Source: Xenorhabdus beddingii (GTDB lineage Bacteria; Pseudomonadota; Gammaproteobacteria; Enterobacterales; Enterobacteriaceae). Taken from it: 64,000 bases of DNA. Both the position numbers and the translations under genes were made by a program. The stretch is from positions 19,122-83,121 of the forward strand of contig NZ_MUBK01000023.1 of NCBI RefSeq assembly GCF_002127545.1, in the 5' to 3' direction. A model generated the notes under the pieces. That model made no database searches, had not been told where the DNA came from, and saw only the letters and a program-made list of their open reading frames with translations. Below are positions 13,219 to 21,189 of this stretch, piece by piece (within the stretch, counting starts at the first letter, position 1; every line of letters starts with the position of its first letter).

Positions 13219-13842
13219 TTACTTAGCCAGTAACACATATGAAATAATCACATCGATCTTTTCAGGTTTTTCCAACCACTTATTGAACACATTACCCAGT
13301 CCCTGTTTTTTATAGCTGGCATCACAACTGGCCGATGTACCGATAGGTCCCAAACCATAAGTTCCGCCACCTTCTGCTTTAAACTGACACTTATGTACCT
13401 CAGTAAAATCATGATACAACCACTTAGGTTCGATGGTACTGAACTCAATGACGACGCCGGGATTACTATTACTCAAATAACCTTTTGAGTAATTAAATTC
13501 AGGGGCGATGCCACAAAATTTCTTATCTTCTGTAGTACAAGGAACTTTCCGATATTTATTGGCATTAAATGCCCGATATTCATTGTTCCCCATTCCCCGA
13601 TACCAGTACATCGCCTTTGCCGCCTCTTTATTGGCTTTAGCCGCTTTTTTATTTATCAAAGTCACCTTATTAGGGGTATTGGCTTCAACAACTAATGTTC
13701 CATTTTTGTACAGCGACATCACTTTCGTATCTTTTAAGCCATTTTTTGTGATTAAATCCTCAATCGCTTTATCCGCCATACTAAAATGACTCACACCTAA
13801 CAAAAGAGGGAGCAGAAAAAGATAACTTTTATTTAATTTCAT
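13219..13842 (-). CDS. secreted or periplasmic protein of unknown function, possible ADP-ribosyltransferase-like fold
   Basis: A 207-residue protein I do not recognise with certainty. It has a clear Sec signal peptide (residues 1-23, cleavage after SMA). The mature part carries four cysteines (102, 110, 152, 173), which could form two disulfides. The segment YRGMGNNEYRAF (81-92), then GIAPEFNYSKGYLS (111-124) and GVVIEF (129-134), has the order of an Arg strand, a Ser/Tyr strand and a hydrophobic strand. That resembles several bacterial ADP-ribosyltransferase toxin domains, but I cannot place a catalytic glutamate with confidence. The gene is AT-rich compared with gyrB, sits alone between a terminator and an AT-rich gap, and has no obvious partner. 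Alternatives are an unrelated periplasmic protein or an immunity-type protein. Confidence 0.7.
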   Translation of the reverse strand: MKLNKSYLFLLPLLLGVSHFSMADKAIEDLITKNGLKDTKVMSLYKNGTLVVEANTPNKVTLINKKAAKANKEAAKAMYWYRGMGNNEYRAFNANKYRKVPCTTEDKKFCGIAPEFNYSKGYLSNSNPGVVIEFSTIEPKWLYHDFTEVHKCQFKAEGGGTYGLGPIGTSASCDASYKKQGLGNVFNKWLEKPEKIDVIISYVLLAK

Positions 13843-14034
13843 AAAAAATCCTTGTATAAAACATCAAAGTACGTGATAAATCTTTTATGCGGACCCACAA
13901 TAAAAATCTAATTCAATTTTTAAGATAAAACAAAAACAAATTAAATCAGACACAATTAAAATAGATAATAAAAACAGGCACCGAAAAGTTGTTAACGAAT
14001 TGATTTTAAGCACAAAATCCCAAGAGGCAATATT

Positions 14035-14790
14035 ATGCTCAAACGAATAAACTCCTTTAATGGTTATATATCAAAAAGATTATTTCAATCACCATCATTC
14101 AACATTCTTCCTCCCGATAATATATTAAATATCAATATCAATCATAACAATCCCAGATTAATCAATGGATATATTCCTGCGGTCAAAGAAGTAGAACTTA
14201 ACGAAGCGATAAGTTCTGTATCACAACTTCATCATTCAATCCTTAACGATGGATGGTTTAATCATATTCTGGACATTGATAATCAAAAAGAAACCCGACA
14301 GGAAATCAGAAATAAAACAGGATTATGGAATATGAGGTGCCATACAACCAATAAAATGCTTGTAACAATGACAGAGAAATTTAACAAAAACCACCTGGAT
14401 AAAAAAGATCAATATTGTGATACATATGCTTATTTTATTCTTTATATTGACAGAATACCCATCGGTGCGATGTTATTCAAAGGCTATACTGATGAATCAA
14501 TCGTTTACCCCGAAATTGAACTTCTGGTCACTCATCCGGGAATTCAGAATTGTGCATATTTATTGATGGAAGCGGCGGTCAATAAATCCTATCAGATAGG
14601 ATGTATAGGAAACGTAAAACTTTTAATGGCTGAAGAAGAGTTATATGGGTATGTTTATGCCAGAATGGGGTTTACGCATTGGACTTGTAATGAACTGATC
14701 CTGATCCCCTCCCAGAGCGATGTGTGGATTTTTACTCCCCCTCATGGAGGGTATAGGTTCAAAGGAACTTGCTTAAAAAGCATTGATTAA
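14035..14790 (+). CDS. GNAT-fold acetyltransferase-like protein, paralogue 1
   Basis: A 251-residue protein. Residues 1-50 form a Ser/Asn/basic leader with NSFNGYISKR (6-15) and SPSFNILPPDN (19-29). A helical stretch follows, then a GNAT-type core: strand FILYIDRIPIGAMLF, then IELLVTHPGIQNCAYLLMEAAVNKS in the position of the acetyl-CoA-binding loop and helix, and YVYARMGF near the end. The usual RxxGxG/A pyrophosphate loop is replaced by HPGIQNCA, so acetyl-CoA binding is inferred from the fold. It is about 90 bp upstream of a closely related gene and both are AT-rich, which suggests local duplication of transferred DNA. The substrate is unknown. Confidence 0.75.
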   Translation: MLKRINSFNGYISKRLFQSPSFNILPPDNILNININHNNPRLINGYIPAVKEVELNEAISSVSQLHHSILNDGWFNHILDIDNQKETRQEIRNKTGLWNMRCHTTNKMLVTMTEKFNKNHLDKKDQYCDTYAYFILYIDRIPIGAMLFKGYTDESIVYPEIELLVTHPGIQNCAYLLMEAAVNKSYQIGCIGNVKLLMAEEELYGYVYARMGFTHWTCNELILIPSQSDVWIFTPPHGGYRFKGTCLKSID

Positions 14791-14882
14791 CTGACTCATT
14801 CATCACAATAAAAAGAGATTGATACGCTTTACAAGGCACCAAATTGACCTAGACAAAACCATCATCTTAAGAGAATTTTATT

Positions 14883-15731
14883 ATGTTAAAAAGAACACCC
14901 TCCTGGAATACGGGTATACAGAGAACCCCATCAGAAACGTTATCTCGTTCACGATCTTTTCATACCTTACCACCCGATAATACAAACAGCTTTAATGATT
15001 ATATTCCCAAAAGAATAAGTTCACTTAATGTATTCACTCCAAGAAAATTAGTTAAATCAAAATCATTTAATAGCCTCTATCCAGATAACCTTAATTTTCC
15101 CCCACACAGATCAATTGATAGATATGTACCTGTAATTAAAAAAGTTGATTTGCAAGAAGCCAGAAAAATCGTTGATAAAATTTATAATTCAATTGAAGAA
15201 GATGGCTGGTTTTCCCATATTGAAGATATTGATAATGATAGACAACACCTGGAGAAAAAGGCAAATAAGACACCTCAAGACTTATGGAATTTAAGATGCT
15301 GTATTACTAAAAGCATGTTAATCCATACGAAAAATGTTATTAAAGAATCCAATGAAAAATTCGGGGTAAATAAAAATGACGCCTATTTTGTTTTATACAT
15401 CAATAGAACACCAATAGGGATAATGACTCTTATATATTATGCTGAAACCCCACCGTACTACCCTGAAGTTAGTTTAATCATTACCCACCCAGGGATAAGC
15501 AATTGTGCCAGCTTATTAATAGAAAAAGCCGTTAATATATCTTATGAAATGGGTTTTCATGGAAAACTAAAAATCATTACGGAATCCTCTGAATTACCCT
15601 CTAAAGTTTATAATAGGCTAGGATTCATCAATGGTAACAATCGTGGAGAAATGCTATTAAACCCCAATGAAAACAAGTTTTGGGCTTTCTATCCAAGCCA
15701 TGACGGTTATCAGTTTATAAGCCATTATTAA
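14883..15731 (+). CDS. GNAT-fold acetyltransferase-like protein, paralogue 2
   Basis: A 282-residue paralogue of the preceding gene, collinear with it over the whole core: DGWFSHIEDIDND, LWNLRCCITKSML, INRTPIGIMTL, LIITHPGISNCASLLIEKAVN and VYNRLGF. It is longer because its N-terminus carries two copies of the leader motif: SRSFHTLPPDN (23-33), then NSFNDYIPKR (35-44), then SKSFNSLYPDN (59-69). The Ser-rich basic leader is unlike ordinary metabolic GNAT enzymes and could be a targeting or modification signal (inference). It probably forms one transcript with paralogue 1 and is closed by hairpins at 15738-15796. Confidence 0.75.
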   Translation: MLKRTPSWNTGIQRTPSETLSRSRSFHTLPPDNTNSFNDYIPKRISSLNVFTPRKLVKSKSFNSLYPDNLNFPPHRSIDRYVPVIKKVDLQEARKIVDKIYNSIEEDGWFSHIEDIDNDRQHLEKKANKTPQDLWNLRCCITKSMLIHTKNVIKESNEKFGVNKNDAYFVLYINRTPIGIMTLIYYAETPPYYPEVSLIITHPGISNCASLLIEKAVNISYEMGFHGKLKIITESSELPSKVYNRLGFINGNNRGEMLLNPNENKFWAFYPSHDGYQFISHY

Positions 15732-15737
15732 AATAAT

Positions 15738-15796
15738 GCCGCCAACATCCCTCTATTGGCGGCCTACTTTAAATAATCCAATCGTATTGGATTATT
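15738..15796. terminator. pair of hairpins between the GNAT paralogues and asd
   Basis: GCCGCCAA (15738-15745) pairs with TTGGCGGC (15756-15763). Next to it AATAATCCAAT (15772-15782) pairs with ATTGGATTATT (15786-15796) around CGT. The genes on the two sides converge (plus-strand GNAT gene, minus-strand asd), so together they probably end both transcripts. The T-runs are short. Confidence 0.6.
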
Positions 15797-15797
15797 C

Positions 15798-16913
15798 CTA
15801 CAGCAAAATGCGCAGCATACGGCGTAGAGGCTCTGCCGCTCCCCACAGTAGCTGATCGCCGACAGTAAAGGCAGACAAATATTCCGGCCCCATATTCAGC
15901 TTACGCAGACGGCCAACCGGTGTATTTAACGTACCCGTCACCGCCGCCGGGGTTAACTCCCTCATGGTCAATTCACGATCATTCGGTATCACGCGAACCC
16001 AATCATTATGGGAAGCCAACAACGTTTCAATTTCATGAATCGGAATGTCTTTTTTCAATTTCAGGGTAAACGCCTGACTGTGGCAACGCAGGGCACCAAT
16101 GCGAACACACAAGCCATCAATCGGAATGACATTATTGCCCGTATGCAAAATCTTGTTAGCTTCCGCCTGACCTTTCCACTCTTCCCGGCTCTGCCCATTC
16201 TCCAACTGCTTATCGATCCACGGGATCAGACTTCCCGCCAAAGGAACACCAAATTGATCCGTCGGCAATGCACCGCTGCGGGTAAAATCCGTGACACGTT
16301 TTTCAATATCCAAAATCGCAGAAGCCGGGTTCTGTAACGCCCCGGCCACCTGATTATGCAGCATTCCCATTTGCACCAGCAATTCACGCATATGGCGGGC
16401 ACCGCCACCAGAAGCCGCCTGATAAGTCGATACCGACGCCCACTCAATCAAATCATGGGCAAACAACCCTCCCAGTGACATCAGCATCAAACTCACGGTA
16501 CAGTTACCGCCAACAAAGGTTTTGATACCTTGATTCAGGCTATTCTGAATATGTTGATGGTTAACGGGATCAAGAATAATGACAGCATCATCATTCATGC
16601 GCAGAGCTGAAGCGGCATCGATCCAATATCCCTGCCAGCCAGTTGCTTTCAGTTTGGGATAGATTTCATGGGTATAATCTCCCCCCTGACAACTAATGAT
16701 AATATCCAGTGCACGCAGTGCCTCGATATCAAAAGCATCCTGTAAAACACCTGTTTTTGCGCTATTTATTGTAAACTGCGGGGCCGGTAACCCGTGTTGG
16801 GAAGTTGTGAAGAAAACCGGATTTATTGCGTCAAAATCCCGTTCTTCCATCATACGTTGCATTAATACTGAGCCGACCATACCGCGCCAGCCGATAAAAC
16901 CTACACTTTTCAT
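15798..16913 (-). CDS. asd: aspartate-semialdehyde dehydrogenase
   Basis: 371 residues from the ATG at 16913 ([21 protein letters not shown]); the open frame runs 20 codons further upstream without homology. It has an N-terminal Rossmann motif [11 protein letters not shown], the catalytic cysteine in [19 protein letters not shown] and the C-terminal [19 protein letters not shown], all as in the E. coli enzyme. It reduces aspartyl phosphate to aspartate semialdehyde for lysine, threonine, methionine and diaminopimelate synthesis. It is monocistronic here; upstream lie short tandem repeats. Confidence 0.97.
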   Translation of the reverse strand: MKSVGFIGWRGMVGSVLMQRMMEERDFDAINPVFFTTSQHGLPAPQFTINSAKTGVLQDAFDIEALRALDIIISCQGGDYTHEIYPKLKATGWQGYWIDAASALRMNDDAVIILDPVNHQHIQNSLNQGIKTFVGGNCTVSLMLMSLGGLFAHDLIEWASVSTYQAASGGGARHMRELLVQMGMLHNQVAGALQNPASAILDIEKRVTDFTRSGALPTDQFGVPLAGSLIPWIDKQLENGQSREEWKGQAEANKILHTGNNVIPIDGLCVRIGALRCHSQAFTLKLKKDIPIHEIETLLASHNDWVRVIPNDRELTMRELTPAAVTGTLNTPVGRLRKLNMGPEYLSAFTVGDQLLWGAAEPLRRMLRILL

Positions 16914-17042
16914 CCTGTTTACCCTGTCTTGAGAGAAGTTAATCAGACACATTGATTCCACTAAAGCTGACAAAATATGACGAAAGGTGCAAGTATATTT
17001 ATGAACTGTAGCACTAGCATTTCTGCATGGATGCGCTTACCG

Positions 17043-17106
17043 TTTTTAAACCATATTGTTTTTAAAGCATATTGCTTTTAAAGCATATTGCTTTTAAACC
17101 ACATTG
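17043..17106. repeat. four tandem copies of a 16-bp unit
   Basis: Consecutive 16-mers start at 17043, 17059, 17075 and 17091. The unit is YTTTTAAASCATATTG, with one or two substitutions in the outer copies. The array sits about 130 bp upstream of the asd start, in the gap to rpmJ2. It is not a coding repeat. Confidence 0.9.
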
Positions 17107-17154
17107 AGGTATCCCCTTCCATACGGGTATCCGAATTTATATCTTGATTAGCGC

Positions 17155-17184
17155 CAATACCTTTATGAGCAATACCTTTATGAG
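17155..17184. repeat. two tandem copies of a 15-bp unit
   Basis: CAATACCTTTATGAG occurs at 17155-17169 and again, identically, at 17170-17184. Together with the 16-bp array it shows slippage or duplication in the asd-rpmJ2 gap. The rest of 16914-17340 is AT-rich DNA in which I see no gene or RNA. Confidence 0.9.
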
Positions 17185-17348
17185 GTTGGTAACTTGCAGC
17201 CACTTGATTAAAATTAATAGGAATTATTCAATTAATTATCCATTTATTATTAGAACAAAATATCAAAAACAAACAAGCTAAAAAAATGAATGAATCGAGG
17301 ATTGGATTATTATGTAATTTTTTTATATTAATTAGATAGATCACGATA

Positions 17349-17378
17349 AAAAAACCTACAGTAAAACTGTAGGCTTTT
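17349..17378 (-). terminator. rho-independent terminator of rpmE2-rpmJ2
   Basis: CCTACAGT (17355-17362) and ACTGTAGG (17366-17373) form an 8-bp stem with an AAA loop. On the minus strand it is followed by TTTTTTT directly after the rpmJ2 stop. Confidence 0.85.
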
Positions 17379-17380
17379 AA

Positions 17381-17521
17381 TCAGTGTTTCTTTTTCTTCC
17401 CCTGAACGGCCTTAAAGCGCGGGTTAGATTTACAGATAACATACACCCGACCACGGCGGCGAACCACCTTACAATCAGGATGTCGTTGCTTTGCGGTTTT
17501 CAACGAACTTAATACTTGCAT
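17381..17521 (-). CDS. rpmJ2: 50S ribosomal protein L36, zinc-independent paralogue
   Basis: A 46-codon gene read from the minus strand: ATG at 17521, TGA at 17381-17383. The product starts [20 protein letters not shown] and ends [10 protein letters not shown], the YkgO type. The ordinary L36 zinc ribbon (C...C...C...H) is incomplete, with only C17 and C30 present, so it does not need zinc. It replaces the zinc-binding L36 when zinc is scarce. It lies 12 bp downstream of rpmE2 in one operon under a Zur operator. Also known as ykgO. Confidence 0.93.
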   Translation of the reverse strand: MQVLSSLKTAKQRHPDCKVVRRRGRVYVICKSNPRFKAVQGKKKKH

Positions 17522-17533
17522 GAACAATCCTTT

Positions 17534-17788
17534 TTATTTACAGGCCAAAAAGCGACCAAATTTTTTCTGGAAACGAGCGGTGCTCCCTTCTTGCGATAAG
17601 ACTCTTTGTTTACCCGTATAAAAAGGGTGTGATTCCGATGACACTTCAATCATGACATAAGGGTATTCATTCCCCTCCAGCGTGATGCTTTTTTGGGTGT
17701 AAATTGTTGATCCGACTTTAAAATAAGTATCAGTACTGGTGTCGTGGAACACGACAGTCCGATAATTTGGATGAATGCCTGATTTCAT
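17534..17788 (-). CDS. rpmE2: 50S ribosomal protein L31 type B, zinc-independent paralogue
   Basis: 84 residues from the ATG at 17788 ([18 protein letters not shown]). The open frame extends 38 codons upstream, but that part overlaps the operator and is not L31. The protein has the type B core ([20 protein letters not shown]) and lacks the CxxC zinc site of ordinary L31. In enterobacteria it takes over from the zinc form in zinc starvation and frees the metal. Also known as ykgM. It is first in the operon with rpmJ2. Confidence 0.95.
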   Translation of the reverse strand: MKSGIHPNYRTVVFHDTSTDTYFKVGSTIYTQKSITLEGNEYPYVMIEVSSESHPFYTGKQRVLSQEGSTARFQKKFGRFLACK

Positions 17789-17802
17789 ACGCTCTTCCGA
17801 AT

Positions 17803-17826
17803 AATGTAATAATATAACATTACAAT
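17803..17826. promoter_or_regulatory. Zur operator upstream of rpmE2
   Basis: The palindromic core TGTAATAATATAACATTACA (17806-17825) lies about 18-37 bp upstream of the rpmE2 ATG. It differs at only a few positions from the gammaproteobacterial Zur consensus GAAATGTTATANTATAACATTTC. The zinc-loaded repressor should silence the operon in zinc-replete cells. This is by sequence match and by what is known of ykgM regulation. Confidence 0.8.
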
Positions 17827-18159
17827 AACTCAGCTTTCGGCTGATGACAACTCCCTTCTGATACTTTCTATACTGCCCGCTACCCCGTAGAGTGATCAGC
17901 ACTCAAATACTAACAATAGGTAATATTTATAATTAAATAATTTTATTTATAAATAGTTAATTGGCTTGTGATTAATAAATCAGATCCTTCCTCAATCCCT
18001 TAAAACAGCCATTATCCATGAGCCACATCCTAAATTAGCATTATCTCATCATTGCGATAAGACGCCCAAAAAGCCCTCTTTTCCCCTATTAAGTTATATT
18101 AAAAACTGGTTTAATTAAGTATTATTTAATAATCATAGTCATCTTGAGATAGCATTCTA

Positions 18160-18786
18160 ATGGAGCTTTTCTTACAAAATTGTTTGGCCTTTCCGGTTGT
18201 TATTTTCAGTGGCTTATTATTAATTGTTTTATTTTATTGGATATGTGCCGCCTTTGGTTTGCTCGATATTGATATCCTGAATATGGATGTGGATAGTTTC
18301 GATGCCTCTTCTCTGGCTGGCTGGTTAACAAAACTCGGCTTAACCGGCATTCCCGTCACTGTCATTATTACGCTGATTACGCTGATAGCCTGGCCTTTAA
18401 GCTATTTCAGCATGCATTTACTGCTCCGTTTCATTGAAACCGATGTACTTCGTTATTTACTTGGAACCTTCACTTTCTTTGCCGTGAGTTTCATCGCCTT
18501 ATTACTGACGGCAATGTTATTGCGTCCATTACAACCGAAACTGGCAAAACTCAAACACACCAACAGCGCCGATAACCTGATTGGCAAAACTGCCGAAGTC
18601 CGTTCTCCCAGAGTGACTGAACAACGGGGTGAAGCCCTGATGGAAAACCACGGCGCCAGTTTAATCTTACAAGTGCGGGCACCAGAAAGAGACGGTATTA
18701 CTCGCGGCGACCATGTGGTGCTGATCAGCTACGACGCAGCAACCTACAGTTATACCGTTGTCAGCGAAGACGAATTTAAGCGGTAA
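18160..18786 (+). CDS. YqiJ-like inner-membrane protein with C-terminal OB/NfeD-type domain
   Basis: A 208-residue protein with one hydrophobic segment at about 10-35 and two more at about 62-125. A soluble C-terminal beta domain follows (IGKTAEVRSPRVTEQ ... RGDHVVLISYD), the pattern of NfeD/YuaF/YqiJ OB-fold proteins. These proteins are encoded next to flotillins throughout bacteria, as YqiJ-YqiK in E. coli and YuaF-FloT in Bacillus, and are thought to work with them in membrane microdomains. Here too a flotillin gene follows after about 150 bp. Function beyond that is not known. Confidence 0.85.
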   Translation: MELFLQNCLAFPVVIFSGLLLIVLFYWICAAFGLLDIDILNMDVDSFDASSLAGWLTKLGLTGIPVTVIITLITLIAWPLSYFSMHLLLRFIETDVLRYLLGTFTFFAVSFIALLLTAMLLRPLQPKLAKLKHTNSADNLIGKTAEVRSPRVTEQRGEALMENHGASLILQVRAPERDGITRGDHVVLISYDAATYSYTVVSEDEFKR

Positions 18787-18940
18787 CGGCTGATTTGCCG
18801 CCGCTTAACGTTAAATCACTATCGTAAACCTTGCTATCTGACATGCCTCACTCAACATTTCAGTCATGGATGAATAGCAGCTTAAATTATGGGTCACTGA
18901 CGCCTTCCCCGTTAGCCCCAAAATTAAAATGGAGAAATAT

Positions 18941-21130
18941 ATGTCAGATATTGCCTTGGCAGATTTCATGCCTTTTTTAATCATCGTGGCGATGATCATT
19001 ATCGTCATTCTGGGTTTTTTTGGGCTTTTTAAAGCATTTTACATCAAAGTCCCCCAAGGAACGGCGCTGATCGTCAATGATATGTCCGCCCAGCCGAAAG
19101 TACATTTCACGGGTGCGCTGGTCTATCCGGTAATTTACAAAAAAGAATTCATGCGCATTTCCCTGCTGACGCTGGAAGTTGATCGCCGGGGTAAAGATGG
19201 CCTGATCTGTAAAGACAACCTGCGTGCAGACATTACCGTAGCATTCTACCTGCGGGTGAATGAAACCACCGAAGACGTGCTGAAAGTGGCGAAATCCATT
19301 GGGGTAGAACGAGCCTCTGACCATAACTCGGTCAATACTCTGTTCAGTGCCAAATTCTCAGAAGCCCTGAAAACCGTAGGTAAACAGTTCGAACTGTCAA
19401 AATTGTTCGAAGACCGCCAAAACTTCCGTGACCGCATTGTTGATGTCATCGGTAAGGATCTGAACGGCTATGCGCTGGAAGATGTCGCTATCGACTATCT
19501 GGAACAAACGCCGAAAAACTCGCTGGACCCGAACAATATCTTTGATGCGGAAGGCATCCGTAAAATTACTGAGATCACCGCGATCCACAATATTGAAACC
19601 AACCAAAAAGAACGTGATCAGGAACTGGCTATCCAGAAGAAAAATGTGGAAACCCGCGAAGCCAGCCTGGCTTTGGAACGCCAGCAAGCAGACGCGGAAG
19701 CCCGCCAGAAACGCGAAATTGAAAGTATCCGCGCCCGTGAATCGGCTGAAACGCTGCGTGTACAGGAAGAAGAGCGCTTGAAAGCGGAACAGGCTCGTAT
19801 CCAAACCCAGCAGGAAATTGAAATCCGCGAAGAAAACCGTCTGCGTGAAGTTGAAGTCGCACAACAAAATCGCTCCCGTGCCGTCACCATTGAGATGGAA
19901 AAAGTCATTCGCGCGCAGGAATTGGAAATTGTTTCCCGGGAACGTGAAGTCGAACTTCAGCGCATTGATAAAGAAAAAGCATTGGAAGAAGAGCGTAAAA
20001 ATATCTCCAACGTCATCCGTGATCGTGTCGCTGTAGAAAAAACCGTGGCTCAGGAAGAAGAGCGCATCAAAGAAGTACGCATGGTTTCAGAAGCGGATCG
20101 CCAGAAACAGATCACCATTATTCATGCACAGGCCAAAGCAGAACAAGAGCTGGTTCGTCAGGTGAAACAGGCCGAAGCGGATGAAAACAGCGCCAAGTTC
20201 AAGGCACTGGAAATCAGTACCATGGCACAAGCAGAACTGGAAGCCGCCGCCAAACAGTCAGAAGCGAAAAAACGCATGGCTGAAGGTACTGAAGCAGAAG
20301 AGGCCGCATTAGGTCTGGCTGAAGCCCGTATCCGTCAGGCCAAAGCTGAGGCGGAAGAGAAAGAAGGTCTGGTACAGGCAAATATCATTGCGGAAAAACT
20401 GCTGGCAGAAGCCCGTGGGACACAAGAAAAAGGGTTGGCGGAAGCACGGGTCATGGAAGCCCGGGCCAATGCATCTGAGAAACAAGGTCTTGCTGAAGCA
20501 AAAGTACTGGAAGAGAAATTGACAGCACAGGCGCGTGGTGATGAGCAACAAGCCAACGCCAAAGAAAAATTGGGGCTGGCAGATGCCAAAGTGCTGGAAG
20601 AAAAACTGGTGGCACAAGCCCGTGGTGAAGGTCAGTTGGGGACAGCACAAGCCGAAGTTATCCGCCAGCGCCTGAAAGCAGAAGCGGACGGTCTGACCGA
20701 CAAATTCACGGCGATGGGCAATCTCAACGATACAGCGCGCGATCATGAAGAGTTCCGTATGCAGCTTGAGAAAAACTTCGAACAAGCAATGTCTTCCATT
20801 GCCGCCAATAAAGAGATTGCCAAAGAGCAAGCGGAAGTTCTGGCCGCCGCACTTAGCAAAACCAACATTGATATCGTGGGTGGTGACGGCAGTTTCTTTA
20901 ATACCTTCTCCAAAGCGCTCAGTGTGGGCAAGGCCATTAATGGCGTAGTAGACAAAAGTCCCTTGGTAAAAGAGGCGGTGCAGAAATTACTGGCTGGAAA
21001 AGGGGAAAAAGAAGTTGGGGAGCAAAAAATAAATCTCGATTCACTCCTGCAAAACCCGGAAGTGCAGTCTTTGGTCAAGCTGTTTGGTTCAAATAAAAAG
21101 CGCCATAACCAAGACAATATCGAAGAGTGA
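18941..21130 (+). CDS. flotillin-family (SPFH) membrane protein
   Basis: 729 residues from the ATG at 18941, chosen because GGAGA stands 6 nt before it; an ATG at 18929 has no ribosome-binding site. It has an N-terminal membrane anchor (about 10-32), an SPFH domain (about 35-210, with VPQGTALIVNDM and VAFYLRV), then a very long charged coiled coil rich in EAR/AEAK repeats to about 600, including repeated LAEAKVLEEKLTAQARG-like units. The tail ends in a short Gly-rich stretch and polar C-terminus. Flotillins oligomerise and scaffold membrane domains. At this length it is larger than E. coli YqiK. The next gene is a giant ATPase 59 bp downstream, probably in the same transcript. Confidence 0.9.
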   Translation: MSDIALADFMPFLIIVAMIIIVILGFFGLFKAFYIKVPQGTALIVNDMSAQPKVHFTGALVYPVIYKKEFMRISLLTLEVDRRGKDGLICKDNLRADITVAFYLRVNETTEDVLKVAKSIGVERASDHNSVNTLFSAKFSEALKTVGKQFELSKLFEDRQNFRDRIVDVIGKDLNGYALEDVAIDYLEQTPKNSLDPNNIFDAEGIRKITEITAIHNIETNQKERDQELAIQKKNVETREASLALERQQADAEARQKREIESIRARESAETLRVQEEERLKAEQARIQTQQEIEIREENRLREVEVAQQNRSRAVTIEMEKVIRAQELEIVSREREVELQRIDKEKALEEERKNISNVIRDRVAVEKTVAQEEERIKEVRMVSEADRQKQITIIHAQAKAEQELVRQVKQAEADENSAKFKALEISTMAQAELEAAAKQSEAKKRMAEGTEAEEAALGLAEARIRQAKAEAEEKEGLVQANIIAEKLLAEARGTQEKGLAEARVMEARANASEKQGLAEAKVLEEKLTAQARGDEQQANAKEKLGLADAKVLEEKLVAQARGEGQLGTAQAEVIRQRLKAEADGLTDKFTAMGNLNDTARDHEEFRMQLEKNFEQAMSSIAANKEIAKEQAEVLAAALSKTNIDIVGGDGSFFNTFSKALSVGKAINGVVDKSPLVKEAVQKLLAGKGEKEVGEQKINLDSLLQNPEVQSLVKLFGSNKKRHNQDNIEE

Positions 21131-21189
21131 TATCCAGAATAACGTCATTAAAACCCATCTTGAGCAAGAGCAAGGAAACGTGATACGCC

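Noticed and set aside
16914..17340. Lysine riboswitch or small RNA upstream of asd
   Set aside because: The gap shows tandem repeats and AT-rich DNA but no arrangement of helices that I could match to a riboswitch.
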